A stretch of DNA of 64,000 bases from contig OX155961.1 in assembly GCA_944548615.1 (NCBI GenBank), positions 30,362,770-30,426,769 of the forward strand, written 5' to 3'. The position numbers and the translations under genes were made by a program. The notes beneath the pieces were generated by a model that made no database searches, was not told the origin of the DNA, and worked only from the letters and a program-made list of their open reading frames with translations. Shown one piece after another: positions 46,667 to 58,734 of the stretch. Each line of letters starts with the position of its first letter. The stretch's first letter is position 1. The stretch is from Micropterix aruncella (lineage: Eukaryota; Arthropoda; Insecta; Lepidoptera; Micropterigidae).

Positions 46667-48010
46667 CTGCATGCCCTCTCACTCCTTTATAAAGTCGTGA
46701 TTAGTCCTGTGAGGGACCACCCCTCACAAGACTCCAGGTTGTTCGGTGTGAGGTGGTGGTATCAACTTACGAGTTATCTTCGTATTGAAAGGCGGTTTTG
46801 AATGAAGTAGAAGGAATTTATTGATCGAAGGTTTGAATATTGCCAGTTATAACGCTTGCCGAATAGTTTACGTTGACGTGAGTGTATAGATGCGCGAATT
46901 ACTTTATCGAGACGCGAGGGTTGCGCGGCGGAGGTTATGTGGGAGTAGTGGATGAGGATTGTGCGTGTGCTCCTAGTATCTTGTACTGGGCACGGCTCGA
47001 GTCTGTGGGATTACAGACTGATGCTTCGAGACTCAGGGAGAATGCGGTAAGGAAACCAAGGAGCCGGATTCGTTGACTTAACTCGTAAGAGAGAGTGCCG
47101 AATGCCGTCGCAACCTTGGGTGAGGGTGATCAGTCGGGGAATGATAATTTAGTTGCTTTTGCGCCAGTTTATATAGGCCGATCAATGATGCAATACAAAA
47201 ATATTCCGAGTTAAAGTATTGTTTCATCGTGCTGATTCATAGCTGCACGAGTCAAAATAATAGCTGAATTGTGTCTGTGGCTTTCACTGGAAATCGATGC
47301 ATTTGTTGATAGCATGTAATGGACTTAAGGTACGTTACAGTCCCATAGCACCTCCTTACCTTAAAGACCTCTTTTTCCCATTAGGAAGTCATGGTGTTCC
47401 ACTCAGGTCAAGTCAGGACAATACCATAGCAATTCCACTACATCAGTCTTCTTTTTCCACCAACTCATTTAGCGTCCGCTCTGCTCGACTTTGGAACCAG
47501 CTTCCGCATGCTATTCGTCATGCAACATCGTTGCCCTGCTTCAAGGCGTTACTGAAAGAACATTTTCTCCCTTAAAATATCAACTAAGAACCAACCCTTC
47601 CCTCTCCCCGTCCCCCCTCCCCCTCCTAGCCCTTCCGTTGGGTTGTTGACTGGATAGACTAATAAGAACTTTGTAATATCTTTCATTTTATATAAGTAGG
47701 CATTTTTATTTTTTTTTATCTGTAGTTCCTATGTATCTATTATTATTATTTATATTATATTATTACAAATTATATTTTATATGTATGTATGTATATGTAT
47801 GTATGTATGGATATATGTATATGTATATTTATGTGTATATGTTTATGTATGTGAGCTGTATTGTTACTTTTATTTAATATTACAACGGTTGGCTGTAAAA
47901 AATCGCAAAACGATAAGCCCGCCGTTTGTACTAAGTTAAAATAAAATTCCAGTTTTCTTTACCAATGTAATTATTTTTAGTACAATAAAGGTATTTTTCA
48001 TTTTATTTTT
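46667..48010 (+). pseudogene. 5'-truncated LINE copy carrying a solo LTR
   Basis: 46670-46707 encodes LHALSLLYKV and 47340-47580 continues PIAPPYLKDLFFPLGSHGVP to CFKALLKEHFLP. It is almost identical to the C-terminus of the LINE at 50007-52886. The 3' UTR runs to ACAATAAAGGTATTTTTC at about 48000 and includes GGTTGGCTGTAA and ATAAGCCCGCC. It is split by the LTR at 46708-47339. Confidence 0.8.
46704..47343 (+). mobile_element. Solo LTR, 632 bp, 4-bp TSD
   Basis: GTCC at 46704-46707 and 47340-47343 flanks a segment that begins TGTGAGGGACC and ends GTACGTTACA (TG...CA). A TATA-like TTTATATAGG lies at about 47168. The LINE reading frame resumes after it, so this is a clean insertion. TG/CA ends, 4-bp TSD and no internal coding region point to a solo LTR of a Gypsy-like element; orientation is inferred from the TATA box only. 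Confidence 0.75.
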
Positions 48011-48330
48011 CAGATTCATGTATATTTCCGGAATGTACTCAATCAGACCTTTCAACGCACACTAAACACGATATATTTATGTTGATTATTTAACATTTGG
48101 ACATTTGGCCATTTAGACAACTGCTTGATTGGTATTTTGACAGTTAGGTTAGGTACCGCATGACACTTGGGATGACATAACGATTCTAACAATACCAGAC
48201 ACTTCTAAATCAGTTCAAGCGTTTAGAAGTTATGGTGGATTAAAAATCGGAAAACATACATATATAGATGAATCTCAGATACATTACTCCTTTTTTGTTG
48301 AGCAGTCCTGTAAAAATAGGCGTTCGATAA

Positions 48331-48910
48331 TCAAATTCAATTTTAATGTCTTTATTATAGCAACCACACAGTATTATAAATAATTACAGTGAGAAAACGT
48401 TAAATAAAAAAATAAAATCGATTACGGATTTCAATAATATTACGTTGATTATTACATTCAGTTACATCAATGACATTACAATGATTACGCTGATGACAAC
48501 TACTTAAAATAACTAAAATACTTTAAAAAAATCATTCGATAAAGTTGTGTTTAGGGCACAGATACCAGACAGTAGCTTCTCTTATAAAAAATCGAAGTGA
48601 GGGTCGATCCGCGTCTTAAATCGCATGTGGCCTGCCATATGGGCGCTACTCCTCTGACGCAGGTGTTCAAACGTCCGAGAATTTTGCCAGCCGTTAACCG
48701 CGCGTAACGCCCGAGCGGCAGCGTTCGGCGAGACGTGTCCCTCTGCTCCCTTCTCTCTCACCCTATCCCCGCATCGCCATTCCGTTCGAGAGTGCGTTTA
48801 CTGCTTCTAACTCAGATACTGTTGTTTAGGGTGTGTGTATGGTGAATGTGGAGTGTGAGCGTGGGCGTTAGTTTGAGGGTTGGGTGTCTACAGTGTAGGA
48901 TTTACGTATA
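48331..48910. other. No recognised gene
   Basis: Includes a more GC-rich block (48590-48800). No coding match or terminal repeat found. Confidence 0.35.
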
Positions 48911-49120
48911 GGGGAGAGTAGGTAGGCTTCGTACACGGGGATTATTTGTACAGTGGAGAAATCTACGCTATCCAATACATTGATGTGTTCACGTTTGTGT
49001 GCGTGACTCGCGCTCGCATGAGATCGTAGCGCGAGCTCGCGCTCGCGCTCGTATTGGATAGCGTAGATTTCTCTACTGTACGAATTCTCCCCGTGTACGA
49101 AGCCTACCTGCTCTCCCCTA
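48909..49120. mobile_element. MITE with ~68-bp inverted ends
   Basis: TAGGGGAGAGTAGGTAGGCT at 48909 is inverted at the right end (to 49120), and complementarity continues through ATCTACGCTATCCAATA at 48961-48977. TA flanks suggest Tc1/mariner-type. The ~75-bp loop is rich in CGCGAGCTCGCGCTCGCG. Confidence 0.75.
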
Positions 49121-49590
49121 AGCTACACAAGCTATAGCTTTGGGCCCCCAAAAAATTGCTCGAGTGAGCAATTATCATATATACTTAAGAGCCCTATCAC
49201 ATATTTTTTCCAGAAAGGCAAGAAAAGTGGATTTTTGGCGTTCTAATTCCAAGAAATGAAGAGATTTCTACAAACTTTAATTACTGAATTACCTGGACCA
49301 TTTCTTGATGTTGACCATAGCGGCCTTTAATTTTAGATATAACGAATATTATTTACTTATTCAGCCCATTTTCCGAAAGTCGTTATTCGTAAAACGCTCG
49401 GAAGGCAAACTTTGAGCTCCTTAATACAGTAATATCACTACAACGAAAACCGTATACTATTTTTTTTTATGTCCGTCATGTATTCTTGATGTACACTACG
49501 GCTTTATTTTTTCGTTTTTTGACCACATATCCAAGGTATACATTACTTACAATTACACAAAATTAAAAAAAAATCTTCCTGTATCATTGA
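49121..49590. other. No recognised feature
   Basis: AT-rich stretch between MITE and LINE 3' end. Confidence 0.35.
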
Positions 49591-52500
49591 AATGAAATGA
49601 AAAATACCTTTATTGTACTAACAAAAAAAAAATACATGGGTAAAGAAAACTTAAATTCTATTTTAACTTAGTACAAACGGCGGGCTTATCGTTTCACGAT
49701 TTCTTACAGCCAACCGTGTAATATTAAATAAAAGTATCAATACAGCTCACATACATAAACATATACACATAAATATACATATACATACATCCAAATATAC
49801 ATACATACATAAAAAAAAAAAATATAATTTATAATATAATATATGTATATTATAATAATAAATACATAGAAGCTACAGATAAATAATAATAAAAATAACT
49901 GCTTATATAAAATGATAGATATTACAAAGTTCTTATGCTTCTATCCAGTCAACAACCCAACGAAAGGGGGAAGGGGGGAGGGGATAGGGGGAGGGTTGGT
50001 TCTTAGTTAATATTTTGAGGGAGAAAATGTTTTTTTCAGTAACGCCTTGAAACAGGGCAAGGATGTTGCATGACGAATAGCATGCGGAAGCTGGTTCCAA
50101 AGTCGAGCAGAATGGACGCTAAATGAGTTAGTGAAAAAAGAAGACTGATGTAGTGGAATTGCTATGGTGTTGTCCTGGCTTGACCGGAGTGGAACACCAT
50201 GACTTCCTAACGGGAGAAAGAGGTCTTTAAGGTAAGGAGGTGCTATGGGACTATTTAGCACTTTATAAAGGAGTGAGAGGGCGTGCAGATTTCTGCGCTC
50301 ACGAATTCGAAGCCAATGGAGTCCATCGCGATATTCGCTTACGTGATCAAATTTACGCAAGTCGAATATATATCGTATGCAGATATTTTGTAGCCGTTCG
50401 AATTTATCCAGTATCTTCTCTTTCATATCTATAGTACCGACATCAGCATAGTCTAGAATTGGAAGTAGCAGTGTTCTTACTAAAGTTTGCTTAGTTGCTG
50501 CTGGAAGGAATCTCTGTAACCTTCGGAGGCTATGAAGGCCATTGAAAATACGACGACTAATTTGGTTGGCGTGTGCCTGCCACGAAAGAAATTCGTCCAT
50601 GACTATTCCAAGATTCTTGACAGATTTGGTATACTCAATAATATTACCGTTTATTTTGAGGGGTGACATTGACGTTTTGTTAGTATTAGACTTGAGTTTC
50701 TGGCCACCAATCACAATCGCTTGTGATTTGGCTGGATTTATGATTATGCCATGTTTTTCGGCCCAACTTGATATGTGTTCTAAATTAGAGTTCATAGTCG
50801 ACACGGCAGAAGGCAGGTCATCAGGTCTGGCATGGAGGTAAATTTGAAGGTCATCAGCATATAAATGATAGGATGTAGTTAAGCCCTTGGCAATCGGGTT
50901 AATGAAGATAGAGAAGAGCAGTGGGGATAGGACACACCCTTGCGGGACACCAGCTGTGAGCTCGAGCAAGTCTGATTGGCCCTCAGACGATTTAACACAC
51001 TGGTAGCGTCCGCGCAAGTAGGAGTCAAACCAACTCACCACTCCTCTAGAGATATTGAGCGATCGGAGTCGCTCAAGGAGAAGTTCAAAGTCGACAGAAT
51101 TAAATGCGCTACTGAAATCAAGCAGCGTGAGAATAGTTAGTTTTCTATCATTCATAGCGCGTCTAATGTCGTCGGTAACTTTGACTAGTACAGTAGTGGT
51201 ACTGTGACCAGGGCGGAAACCAGACTGAAGGGGATCTAACAATTTGTTGTTATCTAAGAAATTATTAAGCTGGGTGTAAACAACCCGCTCTAAAACTTTG
51301 GAGAATATTGGTAATATTGAAATAGGCCTGAAATCTTTAGCAGAATCTGGCGATTGGACTTTAGGGAGGGGTATGATAATAGCCTGTTTCCATAAATTTG
51401 GAACTACTGAATTAAAAATAGAAAAATTTATAATATGTGTGAGTGTAGGTAAAAATATTTCAAGTATTGGTAGGATGAGGTCTTTGTTTATGTTGTCACA
51501 TCCATACGCTCTAGACTTAATTCCTCTTACTATTCTTCTTATTTCCGCTTGTCGAACTGGAGAAAACGTAAATTTGCTTACATTATGCGGAACCTCCTCA
51601 CGGATAGACTTTATGGAAGCAGCCTTTGTATCATCCTCAAGAATACATGGTGGTTTTGCAAAGTGGGCGTTGACAACATTTAGGTCAAATTTGGAGTTCA
51701 TGGGGTTTGACGTGGTTTTACCCACTCCGAGGGAATGAAGAAATTTCCAGGTGTTCTTTGGGCTCGAATTTGCAAGATTACGACAAATGTAGGATCTTTT
51801 GGCATTACGACACAATTGGTTACATTGATTCCTCAACAACTTAAACGAATTCCACAGTTCATCGGAGGGAGCACTTTTGAATTTAGATTTAAGTTTATCC
51901 CGTTTTGCCATCAATCCCTTGATTTCATCCGTAATCCAGGGAGAAGCTGGGTGTTTAATACGAATCTTTTTAATCGGCGCGTGCTTGTCATAGAGCTGTA
52001 TAATAAGTTTATTTAGAAATTCGACCTTCTCGTCTACAGATCCCAAATGAACAACGTTATGCCACTCCATGTTATATGCATCATGAGACAACTGCGTGTA
52101 GTCAATGGTCCTCAGATCCCGCCGATACAAAAACCTAGGTGGTGGCTTGGGACTTCGGATTTTATAGGAGAGATATAGTAAGTCATGGTGCGAGAATCCA
52201 GAAGCGGTGTACTGCCCATGGCTGTTGATCCTATCCGGAGAAGATGTAATAATTAGATCAATGAGACTACGGGACGCTTTATCATAGTGGGTAGCTTCAA
52301 GTGGGAGTAGATTGAGATCGAGCGAGGAGATAATTTGAGATAGCTTAGACGAACGATAATCCTGTTTTAGAAGGCAGGTATTGAGGTCGCCCATAAGTAC
52401 TGAATGTTCATAATTAGGTACGAGACCTTCAAGAAGTGACTCTAATTCTTGAAAGTAATTAATTTGGGGAGGGCAGTATACGACACCGAGAAGAATTGAA

Positions 52501-53006
52501 GTGAATTGAAGATTCACCTCTATGAAGAGATACTCTGGACGACCGCGGACATTCGATGGAGATTGGCACAGTATTTTATAACGAAGATCAGATCTTAGAT
52601 AAATACCTACGCCACCGCATCTCCAGCCGACTCTGTCGTTGCGTATTAGAATAAAACCCGGCAGGGGAAATTGGTGCGAAGGCAGCGATGGTTTCAGCAT
52701 TGTTTCACTGATAAGAAGTGCGTGAATATTAAGTCCAGAGAATGTAGCTAGCAGGTCAGTATAATGTTGGGGAACGCTCTGAGCGTTAATATGGCATATA
52801 TTGAATGCATTTTTGAATGTGGGAAAAGTGGTTAAAAGTACATTATGGAGAGACGGACTATTAACTAGTTCGTCGGAGCTCAACATATCGTTTGCCTCTG
52901 AACCGTGTTCCTCAACGTCTAGACTGGATTCGTTACTGAAAGGACAATTAAATTCATCAAGGGTTTTATCTAGAGTGGGATGGGGTGATATTGATATATG
53001 TGCCTA
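49591..53006 (-). mobile_element. LINE with intact endonuclease-RT ORF
   Basis: Minus-strand non-LTR retrotransposon. The 3' UTR (49591-50006) contains ACAATAAAGGTA at the end and the GGTTGGCTGTAAGA-like block near 49710. The open frame continues 40 codons upstream of the first ATG to 53006 without a Met. No ORF1 was found in 53007-53700, so the copy is 5'-truncated or of a one-ORF type. A second copy lies 1.6 kb away in opposite orientation (46667-48010). Confidence 0.85.
50007..52886 (-). CDS. LINE polyprotein: APE endonuclease plus reverse transcriptase
   Basis: 959 aa, uninterrupted. Residues about 28-245 are an apurinic-type endonuclease, with NAQSV near the start, E61 in ISETML, D167 and N169 in MGDLNT, and the catalytic histidine in GFSHHDLLYL (about 233). 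The RT spans about 500-760, with FRPISILPIFSKVLERV, LLDFSSAFNSVDF, AGVPQGCVLSPLLFSIF and the catalytic YADD at 676-679. The thumb/C-terminus includes FNGLHSLRRLQRF and FKALLKKTFSPSKY. It nicks the target and copies its own RNA into DNA. All catalytic residues are present, so activity is possible. The Jockey/CR1-type assignment is a judgement from motifs. The same tail sequence on SINEs here suggests it, or a close relative, may mobilise them. Confidence 0.9.
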   Translation of the reverse strand: MLSSDELVNSPSLHNVLLTTFPTFKNAFNICHINAQSVPQHYTDLLATFSGLNIHALLISETMLKPSLPSHQFPLPGFILIRNDRVGWRCGGVGIYLRSDLRYKILCQSPSNVRGRPEYLFIEVNLQFTSILLGVVYCPPQINYFQELESLLEGLVPNYEHSVLMGDLNTCLLKQDYRSSKLSQIISSLDLNLLPLEATHYDKASRSLIDLIITSSPDRINSHGQYTASGFSHHDLLYLSYKIRSPKPPPRFLYRRDLRTIDYTQLSHDAYNMEWHNVVHLGSVDEKVEFLNKLIIQLYDKHAPIKKIRIKHPASPWITDEIKGLMAKRDKLKSKFKSAPSDELWNSFKLLRNQCNQLCRNAKRSYICRNLANSSPKNTWKFLHSLGVGKTTSNPMNSKFDLNVVNAHFAKPPCILEDDTKAASIKSIREEVPHNVSKFTFSPVRQAEIRRIVRGIKSRAYGCDNINKDLILPILEIFLPTLTHIINFSIFNSVVPNLWKQAIIIPLPKVQSPDSAKDFRPISILPIFSKVLERVVYTQLNNFLDNNKLLDPLQSGFRPGHSTTTVLVKVTDDIRRAMNDRKLTILTLLDFSSAFNSVDFELLLERLRSLNISRGVVSWFDSYLRGRYQCVKSSEGQSDLLELTAGVPQGCVLSPLLFSIFINPIAKGLTTSYHLYADDLQIYLHARPDDLPSAVSTMNSNLEHISSWAEKHGIIINPAKSQAIVIGGQKLKSNTNKTSMSPLKINGNIIEYTKSVKNLGIVMDEFLSWQAHANQISRRIFNGLHSLRRLQRFLPAATKQTLVRTLLLPILDYADVGTIDMKEKILDKFERLQNICIRYIFDLRKFDHVSEYRDGLHWLRIRERRNLHALSLLYKVLNSPIAPPYLKDLFLPLGSHGVPLRSSQDNTIAIPLHQSSFFTNSFSVHSARLWNQLPHAIRHATSLPCFKALLKKTFSPSKY

Positions 53007-55740
53007 AATAGTGCATAGAATGTGTGCAGGGATGAACATAGGTTATTTTTAATATAACTTTTAAACCAAGAGAATATAGAATGTAAAAAACAAAAAAAAA
53101 AATATTATATTTTCGCTACCAGCAAAGACATTCAATCTGAGTATAATGTGTGACTCAAGCGTCCTCTTGTACCTTAAAAACACTGTTCTGGGGTCATTGT
53201 ATCTAGGTAGAAATTTTAAAATAATCATAAAGACATGTTTATAAAAATATTCGCCAGAGAGTAACAAAATCGAAACAATAGATAAAACATACATTTTTAA
53301 ATAGATTATAATAATATAATATGAAACAAGTATAATAATAATAGATCTATTAAAATTTTCTAATTTTCTCAGAAATAAAATAAGATTCTTATATAATACT
53401 TATACTATATTAAAGTTCACTCTTTTAGCAATACGACATAATATAAATTATTGTCATTAGAAAGGAGAAAACACTGCAAAAAACAATTAGAAATTGTGTA
53501 TATATTTGCTTGCGCAAGAGAAGAGCGCTCAGTGCCGCGGTTTTCTCCCAGGGTTGAATAGTTATTTATTTATTTATTTATTTATTTATCCTATCTTTTA
53601 TAGTTACATCCAAAAAAAAATGCGTTCATTTTTTCAACTCATTTTAAAAGAATACCTACGCTATTTTGTAATAAGGCTCTTAAATATACTTCAGCAATAG
53701 CTCTGATACTTAGCAATAGCTATGAGTAGCTTAGGGCCTAATCAAGTCTAAATCCGGCTCTGGATGTCTAGAATATCCGACATATTTTGTGTCCTATGTC
53801 AGGATGGGTGTTTTCTTTCAGCACCTGGAACTCGATTTTTGCGTACATGACTCAAAAACAAAAGTTATACCTGGAGGATTGCTCCCATTTTTCACAAGGC
53901 AGGGTCCCATGCATCGGTTTGTACATTCATAACTAACCCAAAGAATAGCCCGACAAAGAGGGTAGTTTTTAATAACACACAATCGTCGTAATTCGAATGT
54001 CTGACGCGCTGGTGCGATCAGCGACCACTGTATGGGGTAATTGTTTATTTAACTCATTTTATGATTCATTAAAATTAGTTTTACGTCTATTAAATTGCCT
54101 TACAATAATTTTTTGACCTTATTTGAATGTTTAAATATGAATATATTAATGTCTGTCTATTTTGAAATTCAGATCACTTTTGGTTGTTTCTAAGTAATAT
54201 ATAGAAAGTATTCTCAAAAATCGAAAAAAATAGAAATACTACTAGATTAAATCACTGTAATTTTTACAGTGATTGAATCATAAATAATTATAATTGATAA
54301 ATTACTAACTATTCATTAAAACTAGTAGTGGAGTAAAAATAACTAGAGTGCTTAACTAATCAGTAAAAAAATGGTACAGGCCCATGTGGAATATACTACC
54401 TCACTAGGCCTAGGCTTGCGTCGAGGCAGTAGTCTAGTAATATTTGTCCAATAGCAGCCGTGTTTTAAAAATGATATGATATTATAGTAATATTATTATT
54501 ATTAGATACTTTTACCTTAATGATATTTAAAACATAAATATGAAGGTATCATAGATGTGATATTAATAATGAAATAGTATTATACTAAAGTATTACTGCA
54601 TATATGCTAAATGCTATGCGTAATGCTAAATGTGATTGGAAAAAGACTCGGACGCGTAATATTTCGGGACAAAAAAAACAAATTTACACACAAAAAAAGT
54701 TTTTTTAAACTCAGTTTTTAAGATTGCTTTGTAAAACTAAATTAACCTACCACCATATAAGTGTTTATGTATTATTAAAAAAAAACAATCTAACCTACCG
54801 AAATGTATGGTATTGAAGCTTCTTTGAATGCCTATATCTCGCTTATTCATTGAGACCGAATAAAGATTATTCGCACCGAATAAGACAGATTCGGAATCAG
54901 CGTGGTGAATATAGTCGGGTGACGTTACAAAATCAACAATGTAGAACAGGCTCCTTTAATGCAGTAATACAATTTCTACTTTTATATTTATTTAAGGCAT
55001 TTTTGCATCAAATTTCACTTATTCCCTTAGTATACATCTGTAGTGACACATTATGAAGAACAATGCATCACTAAACTCAGCAGACATTTTTAATTCAAAG
55101 ATTCAATGGATGTCCTATCACCGGCAAAATTGTCTATTTGCCTGATGAATAATAGCATTCAAAGAATTGATAATTTCGTTTTAAATGTGCCTATCTTACG
55201 ATGGAAATAATTAATATATCAAAACAGCGTCTTCTAAGTTTGTTTGTCTTTTACAGTTGCAAACATTGATTCACACGAACGATGCCTTACCTAGCAAAAA
55301 AAAACAGATTTCAGGATATATACGCGCGTATATTAAGAGTTTGGTATTATCAATGGTAAGCCATCTCTATTCTTTTAGCTTCTTTTAAATAATTAAATGG
55401 CTTAAAGTATTAACACATTGTTTATTCTACCATATGTACACCGATGAAACAAGAATTCCACAACCGTTGGGCTCTGATCATATCGACAACGCACGGCATC
55501 AGATAGCCATCACATCTCTATATAGGTCAGTGATTACTTTGGAGGTAGCTAATAGCGGCTATTTTCAAACCTGTGCCTGCCAGACACGTTGCGGCCGAAT
55601 TGAGGTGGCCCGGAACTGAATACGGTGGTTTTTTGGCTTCAAACAGGAGCTGATGGGATGGCTCATTATTACAGTGGCCAGGCGCCGGGGTGTGGCTTCG
55701 GTCTCGGCTGGCGTTGGGGGTGCCGCCCCTAATCCTAATC
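53007..55740. other. AT-rich region without recognised gene
   Basis: Only low-complexity tracts stand out, such as (TTTA)n at 53563-53590. A more GC-rich block at 55430-55740 has no coding match that I recognise. Confidence 0.4.
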
Positions 55741-56513
55741 TTCTCCATTCTCTTACTATTCCAGCACCTCAGACCTCATAGTAAGACCAACTCTCCATAA
55801 CCCAAAAGACTATATCACCAGACCTATTCCCACTATATCTTTTCCTCAATTACCTATGTCTCATCGTCGAACTAAATTATTTCCTAACAGGCATCCCTTC
55901 TTACGTTTATCCCTGTAATGTCCATATTAAAGGCTTAGTAAAGTGCGCAACAGTTTCCTTCATCAAAGCCTGTGTTATTATAACAAGGTCCCAACACATA
56001 TCAGAAGTCTTGGAGAGAACCAATTTAAATAAGTCTTATTTAATGGCCTAGTCAAGGATAATGCTGAATTCTTATTCCAAGAGCATCCTAATGTAAAATA
56101 ACGGAAAATTCATGATAATCAACTTTGCCAAAGAGCGTAATTTTTATTTTTATTTTTATCGACGACGGCTATATTACTAGATTTGACAATTAACTTAAAT
56201 TTAGATATTTTTAATATACCCTTATCTATTTTCATGACCATCATATTATTACCTTGATAATTATGACTCTGTAGATATTGAGCTCTTTTTTTGATCAGCA
56301 ATTTTGATTATTAGATTATTTTCTATTTATCAATGGTTTTCAAACCAATTATAATTTACTAAAATTAATGTATATTGCCAAAACTATATCATGATAGTTA
56401 ATATTCTTTAATTAATTACATTATTTAAAATTTTAGAGGCAAAGACGCATCCAAGTGTAAGAAAACCTACCTACTGGAGCAGAAATAAATTGAAATTGAA
56501 ATTGAAATATTGT
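55741..56513 (+). pseudogene. LINE 3' fragment with (ATTGAA)n tail
   Basis: 55970-56035 reads CYYNKVPTHIRSLGENQFK and stop on the plus strand, matching the YNKIP...LG..QFK end of the 598-1194 and 60.7-62.2 kb LINEs. The 3' UTR ends in AAATTGAAATTGAAATTG at about 56488-56508. Upstream coding is decayed. Confidence 0.65.
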
Positions 56514-57009
56514 GTTTCCTATGTTTTAGTACTTAAAGCAGTATTGTCCTTTGTCTTTGACCGTAGATTGGTCACTAACCACAGTTTTCACCTCGTTGTC
56601 AAGACAACACAGGAAAATAAAAGTAAAAACGATGAAAAATTCGCCATATTGGCAACCAAGCTGCGTGGAATTGCCACAAATAAGAAGAAGAAGGGGGTGG
56701 CCCGGAGGTGCTCCTGACGTTTATAATATGGATTATAACAATAATATTGCGAAAAAGCTGCCCTCAAGGCGCGATGCGAAAATCGGCGAAATCAAATCTG
56801 ACAGCTGTCCATTATGTTACCGTGACGTCACGTTTATCCGGCGGGTCGCTGAGTGGCCGCGCGACGTGCCGCAGACCGGCGCTGCCCACCTAAAAACATG
56901 TTCCTGGTATTGCAAATGCGTTATTCCCGTAACATTAACAATAATTAATAAAAGAATATCATGGCCTTCTTTATTTCCGTATGGCTGGTTGATAACGGAC
57001 GAAAGAGAT
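56514..57009. other. No supported gene
   Basis: A 161-codon frame exists here but has no recognisable domain and crosses mixed-composition sequence. Confidence 0.35.
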
Positions 57010-57314
57010 ATTGGGCTCGATTGCGTTTCTTTGTGAACTAAAACTAAAATTAGTCCAAGCGAACGAGACAGAGCAATACGTTAGAGCGGAATATGAAACG
57101 AACGATCGTCGATAAATACTACCTGTTGAACTTATACTCGTCCGAATAAATTCGAGCATATTTCGTGCGGTGTAAGATTTGACCATGGCGGGCAGTTTTA
57201 ATGCGAAAAAGTGACAACCGGTCATCTCACATTCCGCTCTAGCGTATTGCTTTGTCTCGTTCACACGGACTAATTTCCGATTTTAGTTGACGAAGAAACG
57301 CAATCGAGCCCATT
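57010..57314. mobile_element. MITE, 299 bp, ATT TSD, ~85-bp inverted ends
   Basis: ATT at 57010-57012 and 57312-57314 flanks GGGCTCGATTGCGTTTCTT and its complement. Inverted similarity extends about 85 bp (GAACGAGACAGAGCAATACG against CGTATTGCTTTGTCTCGTTC). A 3-bp TSD and GGGC ends would fit a Harbinger-type MITE. Confidence 0.75.
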
Positions 57315-57410
57315 GTTGGAACGGCGCCACGTTACACTGCCGAAAGGTCGTACTAAAATAGCATTCACGCCGACCGGGAATGAACGACAAAGAAATATTT
57401 AAAAAATCGT

Positions 57411-58066
57411 TTGTGTCACACCAAAGGGAGCTAATGGGCCCTGTTGCAGTTCGGAAACTAAGACCCATGTGTTCAGGGTCGGTCATACTCACGGGTCAAC
57501 ACCCATCCGGCGCCTCCACGCGTCTTCCCCTAGGAGTCAACCTACGGGTGATCCTGGACGGTTTGCGCACCGTGCGGCGTCAGCCAATCGATTGTGCATT
57601 CTGACCGACTGGGGGAGCCTGGAAACAGTACTGTTTCCTATAGAGCGGGGGTAGTTGTTCACTGTACGGCAACTGCTTTTAAAACGGCCAATTGGCTACC
57701 CGATACCGGGTGAAGAGCCGGGCAAAGGATGCCGTGGTCCGCGATAGATTCGATAGACACCGTATCACCGCTACGTAAGGGAGAGGACCGCGCACGCGAC
57801 CTTGAACCTGTAACCAGTCGGGAGACCGAAATAATCTGGTTACAACTGGTAGAAAGGGCGCGAGTGTCGGCCCGCAGAGTAATCGGTTATCTCGTGGTAA
57901 GGCGTTGGCTTCTTACGGGCGTGTGGCGTAACTAGACGGTGGACTGTTTTCGTCTCAAGTCTTCTGCGCTCACCTAACGGGAGGCAGAACGACCTAATAT
58001 CGTCAAAACTTCCTGAGGTGACGGGTTAGCCCGTTGTAGTCCTCAGCTCTGGTTGTGTCACTCCAA
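57411..58066 (+). mobile_element. GCR retroposon with 14-bp TSD
   Basis: TTGTGTCACACCAA at 57411-57424 and TTGTGTCACTCCAA at 58053-58066 (one mismatch) bound a 628-bp copy (57425-58052). It starts AGGGAGCTAATGGGCCC-like and ends GCCCGTTGTAGTCCTCAG. It contains CTCGTGGTAAGGCGTTGGCT at the tRNA-like position. Confidence 0.75.
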
Positions 58067-58249
58067 GACTTTCCCAGCCAGTAGCCAAGGACTGATTTCA
58101 TCTGAATATTAATTTCATAAATAAAATCAATGAGCGCCCTTTCTGCCCGCGGACGAACCTCGTTGGATTCTCTCGGGCGGCGCTGTTTATTTCTCAGCTA
58201 AGGGCGGATTAAGGCCAAGCGCCAAGGGACGGCGTTAATATGCACATAA

Positions 58250-58600
58250 AATATATGGCTTAATTTATATTTTATTAGTGTAACTTGTGCCTATATGAGA
58301 TATTCCAACCAATATGTGGCTACGGACCAACAATGCATCAGTGTACCAAATTTCAAGTCTCTAAGTCCAATATTTCGAGATTAAAATACGACTAGTGTGC
58401 CGATTTCTGACGAACAGATCCCTGATGAACCGATTTCTACTACAAGCATTTAAGCTCTCGCCATGACCAAATGATGCCTGCTTACTAAATTTCAGCTCGA
58501 TCAGAATAAGCGTAGACACACAGAGAGACTTCAATCTGGAAATCGTCTAGTCGCCTCAAGGGGGGCAAATGATATAACCTCGATTTTTTTAATTGCGATC
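58250..58600 (-). repeat. D-repeat copy (minus)
   Basis: GAGATATTCCAACCAATATG, CCAATATTTCGAGATTAAAA, TGACCAAATGATGCCTGCTT and AAATTTCAGCTCGATCAG are the reverse complement of D-repeat blocks. No poly-G in this copy. Confidence 0.6.
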
Positions 58601-58734
58601 ACAATACTTGTCGTGTAAATAAAATGTATTTCTTAGTATTCATTAATATTTATTTATACTAAAGTACACATACAATCTGCTATTTATCTTAAATATATTT
58701 TTATGACAAACATTTGACAATTATAACCTAATGG

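Larger units (their letters stand above)
46525..48330 (-). repeat. B-repeat split by LINE and LTR
   Basis: B-repeat (minus) occupies 46525-46666 (TAAACTATTGTATTTATAAT) and continues at 48011-48330 (ATGTATATTTCCGGAATGTA, TTTAGAAGTTATGGTGGATT). CAGAT at 46662-46666 and 48011-48015 is the likely short target duplication of the LINE in between. Confidence 0.7.

Noticed and set aside
50240..52016. Plus-strand open frames within 50.2-52.0 kb
   Set aside because: They are antisense shadows of the 959-codon LINE ORF.
56551..57036. A 161-codon plus-strand frame
   Set aside because: No recognisable domain, low-confidence composition, and its end runs into a MITE.
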